Source: Staphylococcus borealis
Lineage (GTDB): Bacteria; Bacillota; Bacilli; Staphylococcales; Staphylococcaceae
Direction of reading: 5' to 3'
DNA length: 64,000 bases
Assembly: GCF_001224225.1 (NCBI RefSeq)
Contig: NZ_CUEE01000001.1
Coordinates: forward strand, 496,001 to 560,000
Made by a program: the position numbers and the translations under genes. Under the pieces are notes generated by a model. The model worked only from the letters and a program-made list of their open reading frames with translations. It was not told the origin of the DNA and ran no database searches. Positions 8,975-16,628 of this stretch are shown one piece after another. Within the stretch, counting starts at the first letter, position 1. Each line of letters starts with the position of its first letter.

Positions 8975-9110
8975 TATCATCCCTTCTAATAATAAATTAT
9001 TATATCCATTTTACACTTTTTTCGACAAAGGTGTCACCAAAGCGCGATTCTCTCAGTCATCTCGCCAAATTACTTTGCATTTCTATATCATTTCATATTA
9101 GAATGCATAA

Positions 9111-9161
9111 AAAATAAGGCACCTTTCGCATCATTTAATTCAATGAACGAGGTACCTTATG
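9111..9161 (-). terminator. Terminator of the arc cluster
   Basis: On the minus strand, ATAAGGTACC pairs with GGTGCCTTAT (one mismatch) around a long loop and is followed by TTTTTT. It lies downstream of arcR and separates it from fphF. Confidence 0.65.
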
Positions 9162-9271
9162 TATCCAGGAACTTTATATCCCGGACTCAAAGTAGCAATT
9201 GTGTTTATATCGGTTTTGGTAGTTTAATATAAACGTTCTTTTATATAAAGGGATCTTTGTGTCTTATTGTA

Positions 9272-9955
9272 TTACTTTATAATCATCCAATTTTTGCCAT
9301 TTTTTATTAATTTTTTCTCTTCTTTTAGTTCATGTACAATATGGCCTGTTGTTTCACGTGAAATACCTGCTAAATCACTTAGTAGTTGAATGGTCATGAT
9401 ATGATTAATTTCGTAAAATTCATCATGATCGCATCCTATTGCATGACATAAATAATATAGTACTTTCTCAATGCGCTCTCTCGCCAATTTTGTAGTTAAT
9501 GCCATATTGTATTCCATTAGAAGTTCAAGTTCGTTATTTAACTTTTCGAACAGTGTAACAAATATGTCGTCATGATTTTTACAAAGATATTCCAACATAT
9601 CTTTAGGTATTCCTATTACATTACATGGTGTAATAGCTGTGCACATCTCGTTTAATTCCATTTTCCGAAAGAGATGATTTAACGGAAATAATACCTGCGC
9701 TTTATTCAGCTTACGATAAGCGTCTCCATCTTCATTTATTGTTTCACGCAAAACAATCCCGTCTAGTAACAAATACACATATGTCGGTTGATCAGATGAA
9801 TAATATATGATTTGTCCTTTATTGTAATGTCGTATGAAACACTCACTCTTGAATGCTTGAATGACACCTGTTGGAATATTTAAGTAAGACGCTAATTGTT
9901 TGAGTCCTTCACTTAAATCATTATCTCTGTTGTTGATAAATGTCTTTCCAGCCAT
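9272..9955 (-). CDS. arcR: ArcR, Crp/Fnr-family activator of the arginine deiminase genes
   Basis: A 227-residue Crp/Fnr protein with an N-terminal cyclic-nucleotide-binding-like beta barrel (about residues 30-140) and a C-terminal helix-turn-helix (LLSDLAGISRETTGHIVHEL, about 190-210). In S. aureus ArcR activates the arc operon anaerobically by binding a CRP-like palindrome, and exactly such a site occurs upstream of arcA here (12884-12899). It starts 34 bases after arcD and is probably the last gene of the arc transcript. No Fnr-type cysteine cluster is present at the N-terminus, so it does not carry an Fnr-style iron-sulphur sensor. Confidence 0.9.
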   Translation of the reverse strand: MAGKTFINNRDNDLSEGLKQLASYLNIPTGVIQAFKSECFIRHYNKGQIIYYSSDQPTYVYLLLDGIVLRETINEDGDAYRKLNKAQVLFPLNHLFRKMELNEMCTAITPCNVIGIPKDMLEYLCKNHDDIFVTLFEKLNNELELLMEYNMALTTKLARERIEKVLYYLCHAIGCDHDEFYEINHIMTIQLLSDLAGISRETTGHIVHELKEEKKLIKNGKNWMIIK

Positions 9956-9989
9956 TGAGATACACTCCTAAACCTTTTAAAACTTTTTA

Positions 9990-11420
9990 TTAGAATACTG
10001 AAACGCTACCCATCGCTAAGCGAATAATACCTATCACTGCAAGTATGATGATGACTGCAAATAAGATATAATCACCTTTCGTTAACGGTTTATGATTATT
10101 ACGTTGTACAAAACGATAAACAAATAGACCAGGGATATAGAGCAACATGGTTAATAACAAGTAATCAATACCTGCAGCGTACACAAGCCATATTGCATAG
10201 ATAGATGCAATAATACCGATTGCCCATTGTTTCACTGTAGCATGTCCTTTATGTTCAATTGTATATTTCAATTGATAAAAGGCACTAAACATATACGGAA
10301 TTAAAATCGCGCTTGATGCAAGTGAAAATGCAAATTGATATGCACTATCTGTAAATAACATGCTGACTAAGAATATTTGTACTAAAATATTTGTAATTAA
10401 TAATGCATTAATAGGTGCTTTATTTTTATTTTCTTTAGCAAACCATTTTGGGAACAAGCCATCTTTGGCCACTATGAATGGTAGCTCACCAGCTAATAAT
10501 GTCCAACCAAGCCATGCACCTAATACAGAAATGATTAAACCAATGTTGACGAGAACTGAACCCCAATGACCAACGATATGTTCTAACACTTGTGCCATAG
10601 ATGGACTTGCAAGATCAGCAATTTGATTTTGTTGAATGACACCCTGTGCTAGGACGGTCATTAAGAAATAAATAACGAGGACTGAAACAAGTCCAATAAC
10701 GGTAGCAGTACCTACGTCTTTTTTCGATTTAGCACGACCTGAGAATACCACTGCACCTTCAATACCAGTGAACACCCATACGGTTACAAGCATTGTACTC
10801 TTCACTTGAGACATTGTATCGCCCCAACTAAATACACCTGTACCTCCGCTTGTCATGCCATAGAATCCTGCTTTGAATGTATCGAAATTAAATACTACAA
10901 TCATACAAATGATAACTAAGAATATAGGAATTAACTTTGCAACAGTTACAATACTATTGATGAAAGCTGCGGTTTCAACACCTCTAAGTATTAAGAAGTG
11001 CACACCCCATAGCAAGAAAGAAGCGACGATAATACTTGGTAGTGTATTACCACCTTTGAAGATTGGGAAGAAGTTACCTACCGCTGACATCAATAATGTT
11101 GCATAGGCTACGTTACCTAGAAAAGCAGCAAACCAATAGCCCCAAGCACTTGAGAAACCAATAAAGTCACCAAATCCAGCTTGTGCATAACTGTAAATAC
11201 CGCCTTCTAAGTCCGGTCTTACATTAGTGAGATTTTGGAAGACAAATGCGAGTGAAATCATCCCAATTGCGGTGATGATCCAACCAATCATAATTGCTAA
11301 ACCACCGGCTTGACCACCCATATCAGAAATGATGTTGAACGCACCGCCACCAATCATAGAACCAATGACTAAACCAATGAGTGACGTTTTACCAAGTTTG
11401 TTTGTGTCTGATTCATTCAT
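9990..11420 (-). CDS. arcD: Arginine/ornithine antiporter
   Basis: A 476-residue APC-superfamily antiporter with about twelve to thirteen membrane segments. The N-terminal signature GLVIGSMIGGGAFNI is the substrate-binding glycine-rich turn of basic amino-acid antiporters, and the sequence follows S. aureus ArcD throughout. It exchanges external arginine for internal ornithine. AGAAGGGG precedes the ATG. Unusually, it follows arcA directly with only a hairpin between them; in S. aureus arcB sits here, with arcC after arcD. Without them, how ornithine for exchange is made is unclear; arginine/citrulline exchange is possible. Confidence 0.92.
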   Translation of the reverse strand: MNESDTNKLGKTSLIGLVIGSMIGGGAFNIISDMGGQAGGLAIMIGWIITAIGMISLAFVFQNLTNVRPDLEGGIYSYAQAGFGDFIGFSSAWGYWFAAFLGNVAYATLLMSAVGNFFPIFKGGNTLPSIIVASFLLWGVHFLILRGVETAAFINSIVTVAKLIPIFLVIICMIVVFNFDTFKAGFYGMTSGGTGVFSWGDTMSQVKSTMLVTVWVFTGIEGAVVFSGRAKSKKDVGTATVIGLVSVLVIYFLMTVLAQGVIQQNQIADLASPSMAQVLEHIVGHWGSVLVNIGLIISVLGAWLGWTLLAGELPFIVAKDGLFPKWFAKENKNKAPINALLITNILVQIFLVSMLFTDSAYQFAFSLASSAILIPYMFSAFYQLKYTIEHKGHATVKQWAIGIIASIYAIWLVYAAGIDYLLLTMLLYIPGLFVYRFVQRNNHKPLTKGDYILFAVIIILAVIGIIRLAMGSVSVF

Positions 11421-11458
11421 AATTCATTTCCCCTTCTAAGGAGGATTATTTTTAAATT

Positions 11459-11511
11459 AAGGGCTTGAAGCATCGTTATTCAATTGATTGGTAATCTTGC
11501 TTCAAACCCTT
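11459..11511. terminator. Large hairpin in the arcA-arcD spacer (possible attenuator)
   Basis: AAGGGCTTGAAGCA pairs with TGCTTCAAACCCTT (one mismatch) across a 25-base loop. On the minus-strand transcript it is followed by an A/U-rich stretch but no long U-run, so it could be a partial terminator or an mRNA-stabilising element between arcA and arcD. Confidence 0.55.
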
Positions 11512-11588
11512 CTCCTTGTGTTATATTGCTACATCACTTTCTCAGCGATGTATTTTCAAAATAAGTCCTTATATTTGCTCGAAATACT

Positions 11589-12824
11589 TTAAATTTCTTC
11601 TCTAAATAATGGTTGGCTCATACATCTTGGGCCCCCACGTCCACGAACAAGCTCACTACCTGTGATTTCAAGTACTTTAATGCCTTTGTCACGAAGTAAT
11701 TGGTTTGATACGTAGTTTCGGTCGTAAGTCACAACTACACCTGGGCGGATACATAATGTATTTGAACCGTCATTCCATTGTTCACGTGCACCGTCGATAA
11801 CATCACCGTTACCTGTTGGAATAAATTCGATTTTTTCAACACCAAGTACGTCTGCAAGTGTTTCACGTAATTTATTAGAATGTGTAATTTTAATGTCGTC
11901 TTTGGCTTCATCGTATTCAATTGTAAATAAATTCATATTATTTTCTTCTTTGAAAATTGCTGAATGCACTGTGAATTTATCGTAGTCAATCATTGTGAAT
12001 ACGGTATCTAAATGCATGAACGTACGGCTATTTGGGATTTCAATCGCAATCACTTTTTTGAATGTTGTAGATTCATCTTTGAATATATTACGTGCTAAGC
12101 GTTCAATCGCTTGTGCTGATGTACGCTCTGAAATACCAATGGCTAAAGCATCTTTAGAAAGAATTAACTCATCGCCACCTTCGATGTTAAATGGTGAATT
12201 TCTGTCTAACCATACCGGTACATCTGCATCTTTAAATCTTGGATGATATTTTAGAATGTATGTCATAAATAGAGATTCTCTACGACGTGCTCTCCAATAC
12301 ATTCTGTTGATTGTCATACCTCTACCTACTGATGCTTGAGGGTCACGTGTAAAGTAAAGGTTAGGCATTGGGTCTAAATAGAATGGATATCTATCATCCA
12401 TATATTCAACGAGATGTGTTGTTTTAAGTTCAATTTCTTCTTTTCTTACACCAGCCATAATTTTGTCGATTAATTCTTGGTCTGATAATGTCTCAAAGAA
12501 TGTTTTAATTTCAGCTTCATGTCCTAAGACTGTTTTTTGAGATTCTGCAAGAATATCGTCAATAAATTGTTCACGCACATCTTTATCTGCAATGGCTTCA
12601 GCTGCTAGTTTTTCTAGATAAACAACTTCTACACCTTCATCACGAAGTGTTTGTGCAAATTTGTCGTGTTCTTCTTGTGCCACTTTTAAATAAGGAATAT
12701 CATCGAATAGCAAGCCACTTAAGTGATCTGGTACTAAATTTTCTAGTTCTTTACCAGGTCGTTTGAGTAATACTGTTTTCAATCTGCCGATTTCACTGTT
12801 TACTTGGATAGGTCCTTGAGTCAT
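11589..12824 (-). CDS. arcA: Arginine deiminase
   Basis: A 411-residue cytoplasmic enzyme that hydrolyses arginine to citrulline and ammonia. Guanidino-group-modifying motifs are intact: [14 protein letters not shown], the catalytic histidine in TFMHLDT, and the C-terminal nucleophile cysteine in [16 protein letters not shown] 12824 is preceded by AAGGAGG with better spacing than the ATG at 12830. It is the first gene of the cluster. Its leader carries an ArcR/CRP palindrome and a CcpA-type cre, consistent with anaerobic activation and glucose repression. Deiminase alone yields ammonia (acid tolerance) but no ATP. Confidence 0.96.
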   Translation of the reverse strand: MTQGPIQVNSEIGRLKTVLLKRPGKELENLVPDHLSGLLFDDIPYLKVAQEEHDKFAQTLRDEGVEVVYLEKLAAEAIADKDVREQFIDDILAESQKTVLGHEAEIKTFFETLSDQELIDKIMAGVRKEEIELKTTHLVEYMDDRYPFYLDPMPNLYFTRDPQASVGRGMTINRMYWRARRRESLFMTYILKYHPRFKDADVPVWLDRNSPFNIEGGDELILSKDALAIGISERTSAQAIERLARNIFKDESTTFKKVIAIEIPNSRTFMHLDTVFTMIDYDKFTVHSAIFKEENNMNLFTIEYDEAKDDIKITHSNKLRETLADVLGVEKIEFIPTGNGDVIDGAREQWNDGSNTLCIRPGVVVTYDRNYVSNQLLRDKGIKVLEITGSELVRGRGGPRCMSQPLFREEI

Positions 12825-12859
12825 ATTCATTTCCTCCTTTATTTATCTACAACTAGAGT

Positions 12860-12873
12860 ATAAAGCGCTTTCA
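12860..12873. promoter_or_regulatory. cre site upstream of arcA
   Basis: TAAAGCGCTTTCA is a near-palindrome centred on GCGC and close to the CcpA consensus. It lies between the arcA start and the ArcR site, where binding would repress arcA when glucose is present. Confidence 0.6.
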
Positions 12874-12883
12874 GATTTCATTA

Positions 12884-12899
12884 TGTGATTGTTTTCACA
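12884..12899. promoter_or_regulatory. ArcR/CRP-type activator site
   Basis: TGTGATTGTTTTCACA is a perfect TGTGA-N6-TCACA palindrome, the sequence bound by S. aureus ArcR. It is about 60 bases upstream of the arcA start codon. The rest of the 12900-13181 interval is AT-rich, with no gene. Confidence 0.85.
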
Positions 12900-13181
12900 T
12901 TCTAAATGTGTGTTAATTCATGCTTTTTGGTTATTCAATGCATATTTTTGATTGAATATACAATAATGTTAGGTAATTAGTGATTATTATGTATATTTCA
13001 TTCATGTTGACATGCCGATGTCTAACCCAAAAAGTTTTTTATGCATCATTCTGTATTTATAAACACTTATCAATTTCACTTTTAACACGATGAACGCTCA
13101 AGATGTGAACATTGCATTTTAAGCGTTTCACACACTATTATAGATAACATCAAAACGTAAATCTACATTATATTTTATGCA

Positions 13182-13646
13182 TTAATTTGAATATTTATGA
13201 TTAAACAGTTTATAGTGAACATATTTTGCCATTTCCTCTGAATTTGTAAGTACCATTAATGTGTCATTGCCCCCCACTGTTCCAAGGATTTCTGCAATAT
13301 TCATGCGATCAATAAAATAATTTATACCTTGTGCAAATCCAGGAGAGGTTTTGATTAGTATGTAACTATCTTTGATGATGATACTTTGAATTTCATTATC
13401 GTAATAATGAAGTAGTTTCGTTTTAGCATCCATTTGTTGCGTATTATCTAACTTTTTATAATACGATTGGTTACTTACTGCTGGGACTTTAAATATCTTT
13501 AATTCTTTTAAATCTCTTGAAATTGTAGTGATGCTATAACGTACGCCAAAATGTGTATCAATATAATCTGCAATCTCTTCTTTTTTATTAAATCGATTAT
13601 TCTTAACTACCGTTTCGATGAGATCTAGACGTTTACTCTTTTTCAT
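13182..13646 (-). CDS. argR: ArgR/AhrC-family arginine regulator
   Basis: A 154-residue arginine repressor/activator. The N-terminal winged helix (residues 1-70; SITTISRDLKELKIFKVP) binds ARG boxes. The C-terminal domain carries the hexamer/arginine-binding segment GTVGGNDTLMVL, in which the usual GxDDT is GGNDT, a substitution in the arginine-binding loop region. I chose ATG 13646, behind GAGGAG. In S. aureus the equivalent arc-linked ArgR sits in the same place and works with ArcR on the arc operon; the gene is transcribed in the arc direction but is separated from arcA by a promoter region. Confidence 0.92.
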   Translation of the reverse strand: MKKSKRLDLIETVVKNNRFNKKEEIADYIDTHFGVRYSITTISRDLKELKIFKVPAVSNQSYYKKLDNTQQMDAKTKLLHYYDNEIQSIIIKDSYILIKTSPGFAQGINYFIDRMNIAEILGTVGGNDTLMVLTNSEEMAKYVHYKLFNHKYSN

Positions 13647-13773
13647 ATTATAAACTCCTCTACCCCTATACAGCATAAAGCTGTATGTATTCTTACCTTT
13701 AACGTATCATCTTTTCGTAAATCGTGGTGTTGGCTATTTCATGAATTTTGCTATAATTTTTATTTATTTTCAC

Positions 13774-13816
13774 AAAAAAACTCCAAAAGTGAGCATTATT
13801 ACTCAACTTTCGGAGC
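13774..13816 (-). terminator. Terminator of the first isaB paralogue
   Basis: On the minus strand CTCCGAAAGTTGAG pairs with CTCACTTTTGGAG (a few mismatches) and is followed by TTTTTTT. Confidence 0.85.
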
Positions 13817-13828
13817 GTCACCATTATG

Positions 13829-14404
13829 CTATTTCGTTTCTTTCATTGCTTGTTTCACGGTACTATAGCCCATTACTACACGATCCACTTTACCTTTTTC
13901 TACATCAAACCAAACTGTCATTCCCTTTGTATTGGGGTGGTAGTAGTAAATACCCGTTGTATTATGTTTATGATTATCAATTTTTTGTAAGTCTTTACCA
14001 TAAACTTTATTTAATTGGTCTAATGATAATTGCCCAGTCACCTTTAAATCTAGTAATGATGCTGTTTTACCGTCTTTAGATACATTTCTGAAATATTGAT
14101 CATATTTTTTAACATTTTTAGTCGATGATGTTGGCTTTAATTTAACACCATTAAATGTGACATTCTCAGCTTTTACTGCATTTTTAAAATGTTTATCTAA
14201 TACAAAAGATACGTCTTGACCCGCATACCCTTTATAATTGTAATAGGCAGATGTCGCATTGGCTTTAGTAGTCGTCGTGTTTGACATCGTTTTAGATTCG
14301 GCATGTGCGATAGATGTTTCCGTTAATGTACCGGTAACACCTACACCGAATAATGTGCTTAATGCCAAGGTTGCAGTGACGAATGTTTGCGTTGATTTTC
14401 TCAA
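13829..14404 (-). CDS. IsaB-family secreted antigen, paralogue 1
   Basis: A 191-residue secreted protein. It has a signal peptide with lysine/arginine start, hydrophobic core and AHA cleavage motif at about residue 35. The mature part follows S. aureus immunodominant antigen B (YYNYKGYAGQDVSFVLDKHF, KFNGVKLK-like segment, GIYYYHPN). IsaB is an extracellular nucleic-acid-binding protein implicated in immune evasion. This copy is more divergent from S. aureus IsaB than the one at 15328 and has a Ser/Thr/Asn-rich linker after the signal. It occupies the position where S. aureus carries aur-isaB, but aur is absent. Confidence 0.85.
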   Translation of the reverse strand: MRKSTQTFVTATLALSTLFGVGVTGTLTETSIAHAESKTMSNTTTTKANATSAYYNYKGYAGQDVSFVLDKHFKNAVKAENVTFNGVKLKPTSSTKNVKKYDQYFRNVSKDGKTASLLDLKVTGQLSLDQLNKVYGKDLQKIDNHKHNTTGIYYYHPNTKGMTVWFDVEKGKVDRVVMGYSTVKQAMKETK

Positions 14405-14585
14405 ATGAATAACCTTCTTTCTTTATAACTAAACATATCATACGCTATTCAAAGTGGTTATACAATTTTTATTCTTTGATAAGGAAAGATCATTTGTGCT
14501 TAATGTGTGAATGTTACAAATTATACAAAATTAAATTTCACAAATCGTTAAATAATGTTTTTATATAAATTATGTTATACTAAAT

Positions 14586-14695
14586 GTAGGAGTAACATCC
14601 CCATTAACTCCTTCACAAAAAGTTATATTATGTAATGACTATAGCCATAAGTTTACTTCCCCTTTGTTAAACTTATGGCTCTTTTATATAGTCTT
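14586..14695 (+). ncRNA. Candidate C-rich small RNA
   Basis: A TATACT -10 box (14576-14581) is followed after 5-8 bases by a GGAGT...ACTCC hairpin with CCCC in its loop, then an AT-rich linker, then a perfect terminator hairpin (AGCCATAAGTTTA / TAAACTTATGGCT, 14643-14680) whose loop is also C-rich (TTCCCC) and which is followed by CTTTTAT. About 110 nt, no open frame. Exposed UCCC motifs are the hallmark of staphylococcal trans-acting sRNAs that pair with ribosome binding sites. The -35 element is weak, so the promoter is the least certain part. Confidence 0.6.
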
Positions 14696-14756
14696 TTTTA
14701 CTTTTCCGTCATAAATATAAAATTCATTTATATTGTAAAAAACCTCTTCCAAAGTA

Positions 14757-14770
14757 CGAACATATGTTCT
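14757..14770. promoter_or_regulatory. LexA (SOS) box
   Basis: CGAACATATGTTCT fits the Gram-positive LexA operator CGAACNNNNGTTCG with one end mismatch. It sits 24 bases before the YolD-like start codon, overlapping its promoter region. Confidence 0.8.
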
Positions 14771-14793
14771 ATAATGATGTTGAGGTGGTTAAC

Positions 14794-15207
14794 ATGATTC
14801 CAAATCCTAATGCGCCAGATGAATATAAATATGAAACAGATTATCGTAAAATACCAAGACAATATTTAGACGCTAATATTCCTCAAGGACGTGGCATGGT
14901 GAAGTGGGCGCCATTTGCGACAATGCCGGAACAATATCAACGATTGAATGATTTTATTGAGGAACAGAATAAAATTGCCATGCCTTCTTTATCAGACGAT
15001 CAATTTGAAATGATTAATCGTCAGCTGACTTACAAGTTCACACAGCATCAACTGGCGATGATTAGTTATTGGAGAAATGGCTATATTCAATCCATTGCAG
15101 CCTATATACGTCGGATTGATTCATTGAATCGATGTATCACCATTAGTAATGAGAATGGCTCACAAACAATGAAACTCGATTTTGCGGTTATTTGTAATAT
15201 AGAGTAA
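14794..15207 (+). CDS. YolD-like protein under LexA control
   Basis: A 137-residue protein of the YolD family: an acidic, proline-containing N-terminus (RKIPRQYLDANIPQGRGMVKW-type segment) then PFATMPEQYQRL and a C-terminal beta-rich region. YolD proteins are usually encoded next to Y-family translesion polymerases of the UvrX/UmuC type and are SOS-induced; their role is unclear. Here no polymerase gene is adjacent, but the LexA box at 14757-14770 shows damage control. I chose ATG 14794, which is behind GAGGTGG; the longer frame starts inside the operator. A terminator follows, so it is monocistronic. Confidence 0.82.
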   Translation: MIPNPNAPDEYKYETDYRKIPRQYLDANIPQGRGMVKWAPFATMPEQYQRLNDFIEEQNKIAMPSLSDDQFEMINRQLTYKFTQHQLAMISYWRNGYIQSIAAYIRRIDSLNRCITISNENGSQTMKLDFAVICNIE

Positions 15208-15213
15208 GTGTGG

Positions 15214-15258
15214 TACGCAATGAGTGATGCTTGTCACTGAACCATGTATTGCGTTTTA
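15214..15258 (+). terminator. Terminator of the YolD-like gene
   Basis: ACGCAAT pairs with ATTGCGT around an inner stem-containing loop and is followed by TTTT, directly after the stop codon. Confidence 0.6.
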
Positions 15259-15274
15259 GCTACATTGAAATAAA

Positions 15275-15317
15275 GGGAGTAGAACCACATTCCTTTCGAC
15301 TGTGTTGTTCCACTCCC
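15275..15317. terminator. Terminator of the second isaB paralogue
   Basis: GGGAGTAGAACCACA pairs with TGTGTTGTTCCACTCCC (small bulges). It lies 11 bases past the minus-strand stop at 15328. Confidence 0.75.
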
Positions 15318-15327
15318 AAATCTAAAG

Positions 15328-15858
15328 TTATTTACTTGTTGTAAAGCCTGCATAACTAATATCTACTTCTACAACTTTGCCTTCATTAAGTACGAATGAT
15401 GCCGCTAAACCATTTTTATTAGGTTTGTATACGTAAATACCGCTACCTTTGGCATTTTTGTTGCCTTTTACTTTTTTCAAATCTTTACCATATGCTTTTT
15501 TAAGTTGATTATACGTTAAATCACCTTTAACTATAAATTGTAACTTATTCGCTTTTTTACCGTCGCTCGTTACACCAGTAAATTTCTGATTATACTTCTC
15601 TTTAACTGTTGTACTGTTCGTTTTAGCAAGTTTAATACCGTTAAATTTAATGTTGTCATGCTTAATTGAGTTAATAAAGTTTTTATCTGTTAAGAATTTA
15701 GCATCTTTATCAACGTAACCATTATAAGCGTAATAATACCCTTTCGTTTGAGTTGCTGCATGGGCAGTATCTTGTACTGGTAGTACTGCGCTACTCACTC
15801 CTAAAAGTGTTCCAAATGCTAATGTTGTTGAGGCAATAGTTTTAACTACTTTATTCAT
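15328..15858 (-). CDS. isaB: Immunodominant antigen B (IsaB), paralogue 2
   Basis: A 176-residue secreted protein with a signal peptide (cleavage after AHA, residue 34 or so) and no other domain. The mature sequence tracks S. aureus IsaB almost segment by segment: YYAYNGYVDKDAKFLTDKNF, IKFNGIKLAKTN, YGKDLKK, GIYVYKPN and the end YAGFTTSK. IsaB binds extracellular DNA and RNA and has been linked to evasion of autophagy. Start chosen at ATG 15858, behind AGAAGGAC. It is 1.4 kb from a second family member, with the sRNA candidate and YolD-like gene between them, so this is a dispersed duplication. Confidence 0.9.
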   Translation of the reverse strand: MNKVVKTIASTTLAFGTLLGVSSAVLPVQDTAHAATQTKGYYYAYNGYVDKDAKFLTDKNFINSIKHDNIKFNGIKLAKTNSTTVKEKYNQKFTGVTSDGKKANKLQFIVKGDLTYNQLKKAYGKDLKKVKGNKNAKGSGIYVYKPNKNGLAASFVLNEGKVVEVDISYAGFTTSK

Positions 15859-16059
15859 GTTAGTCCTTCTTTCTATATTAGAATTACACTTCACTTATAT
15901 TATCGCACAATACATACAAACATTCACTGTACTTAAGACCTATTTATCAAAAATTTTAGTAAACAAAATTTAATATTATAAAGTTGTGTTAATACTATCT
16001 ATTTTATGAAGTTTTATTATAATAAGATAAAGAAATGAATTAAGGACGGAGGATACACC

Positions 16060-16575
16060 TTGAAAAAAGTATTGGCAGGTATCGTCATTTTATTACTTAT
16101 TGTTGCTTTAGGCTTTTCAATATTTTTTGCAGCAACTGGTACTAAACATTCAAATTCGAGCGAGGACCATAAAACTGAAAAACATGATAAAAAAGACAAA
16201 AAAGATAAAACAAGTGAAACGCAAACTGAATCTCAATCTAATGCATCTGATAATGGAGAAAATGCACAATCAGAGCCAGCGTCAAACAATAATGTAAATA
16301 CTCAACAAAATTATTCGACACAACCAAATAACTCGGCAACACAATCATCTAAAACAAAAGACAACAGTTCTAGACAAAATAGTTCAGAAAGTGCTACTTC
16401 AGAGAAAAAGACGAAAGAAACACAAACAACACAACAACCAAGTACACAACCATCGACACAACAACCGGCAACCTCTCAACCGAATACTCAGAACAAAACA
16501 ACAACTCAAAGTAGTTCAACACAAAGTTCAAGTAGTTCAGCTCAGGGTAGCAGTCAAAATAATAAAGACAATTAA
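16060..16575 (+). CDS. Membrane-anchored Ser/Thr/Asn/Gln-rich protein
   Basis: A 171-residue protein with an N-terminal membrane helix (about residues 4-27), a Lys/Asp/His-rich stretch (35-52), then a low-complexity tail of Ser, Thr, Gln and Asn with TQQPSTQPSTQQ-type repeats. There is no lipobox or LPXTG motif, so it is probably held by its helix with the tail crossing the wall. The TTG start follows GGAGG. I do not recognise a specific family; similar spacer-like proteins are common in staphylococcal envelopes. It is convergent with the dptH gene and shares a terminator with it. Confidence 0.75.
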   Translation: MKKVLAGIVILLLIVALGFSIFFAATGTKHSNSSEDHKTEKHDKKDKKDKTSETQTESQSNASDNGENAQSEPASNNNVNTQQNYSTQPNNSATQSSKTKDNSSRQNSSESATSEKKTKETQTTQQPSTQPSTQQPATSQPNTQNKTTTQSSSTQSSSSSAQGSSQNNKDN

Positions 16576-16577
16576 AA

Positions 16578-16626
16578 CAACCGCCTAATGAGTAGTCTTA
16601 TAACTATCCATTAGGCGGTCTAGTTT
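16578..16626. terminator. Bidirectional terminator at the dpt boundary
   Basis: ACCGCCTAATG pairs perfectly with CATTAGGCGGT across an 18-base loop. It closes the minus-strand dptFGH operon and the plus-strand STNQ-rich gene. Confidence 0.85.
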
Positions 16627-16628
16627 AA

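Noticed and set aside
13741-14079. 112-residue plus-strand open frame
   Set aside because: Complementary to the well-supported isaB paralogue and its terminator; no ribosome site.
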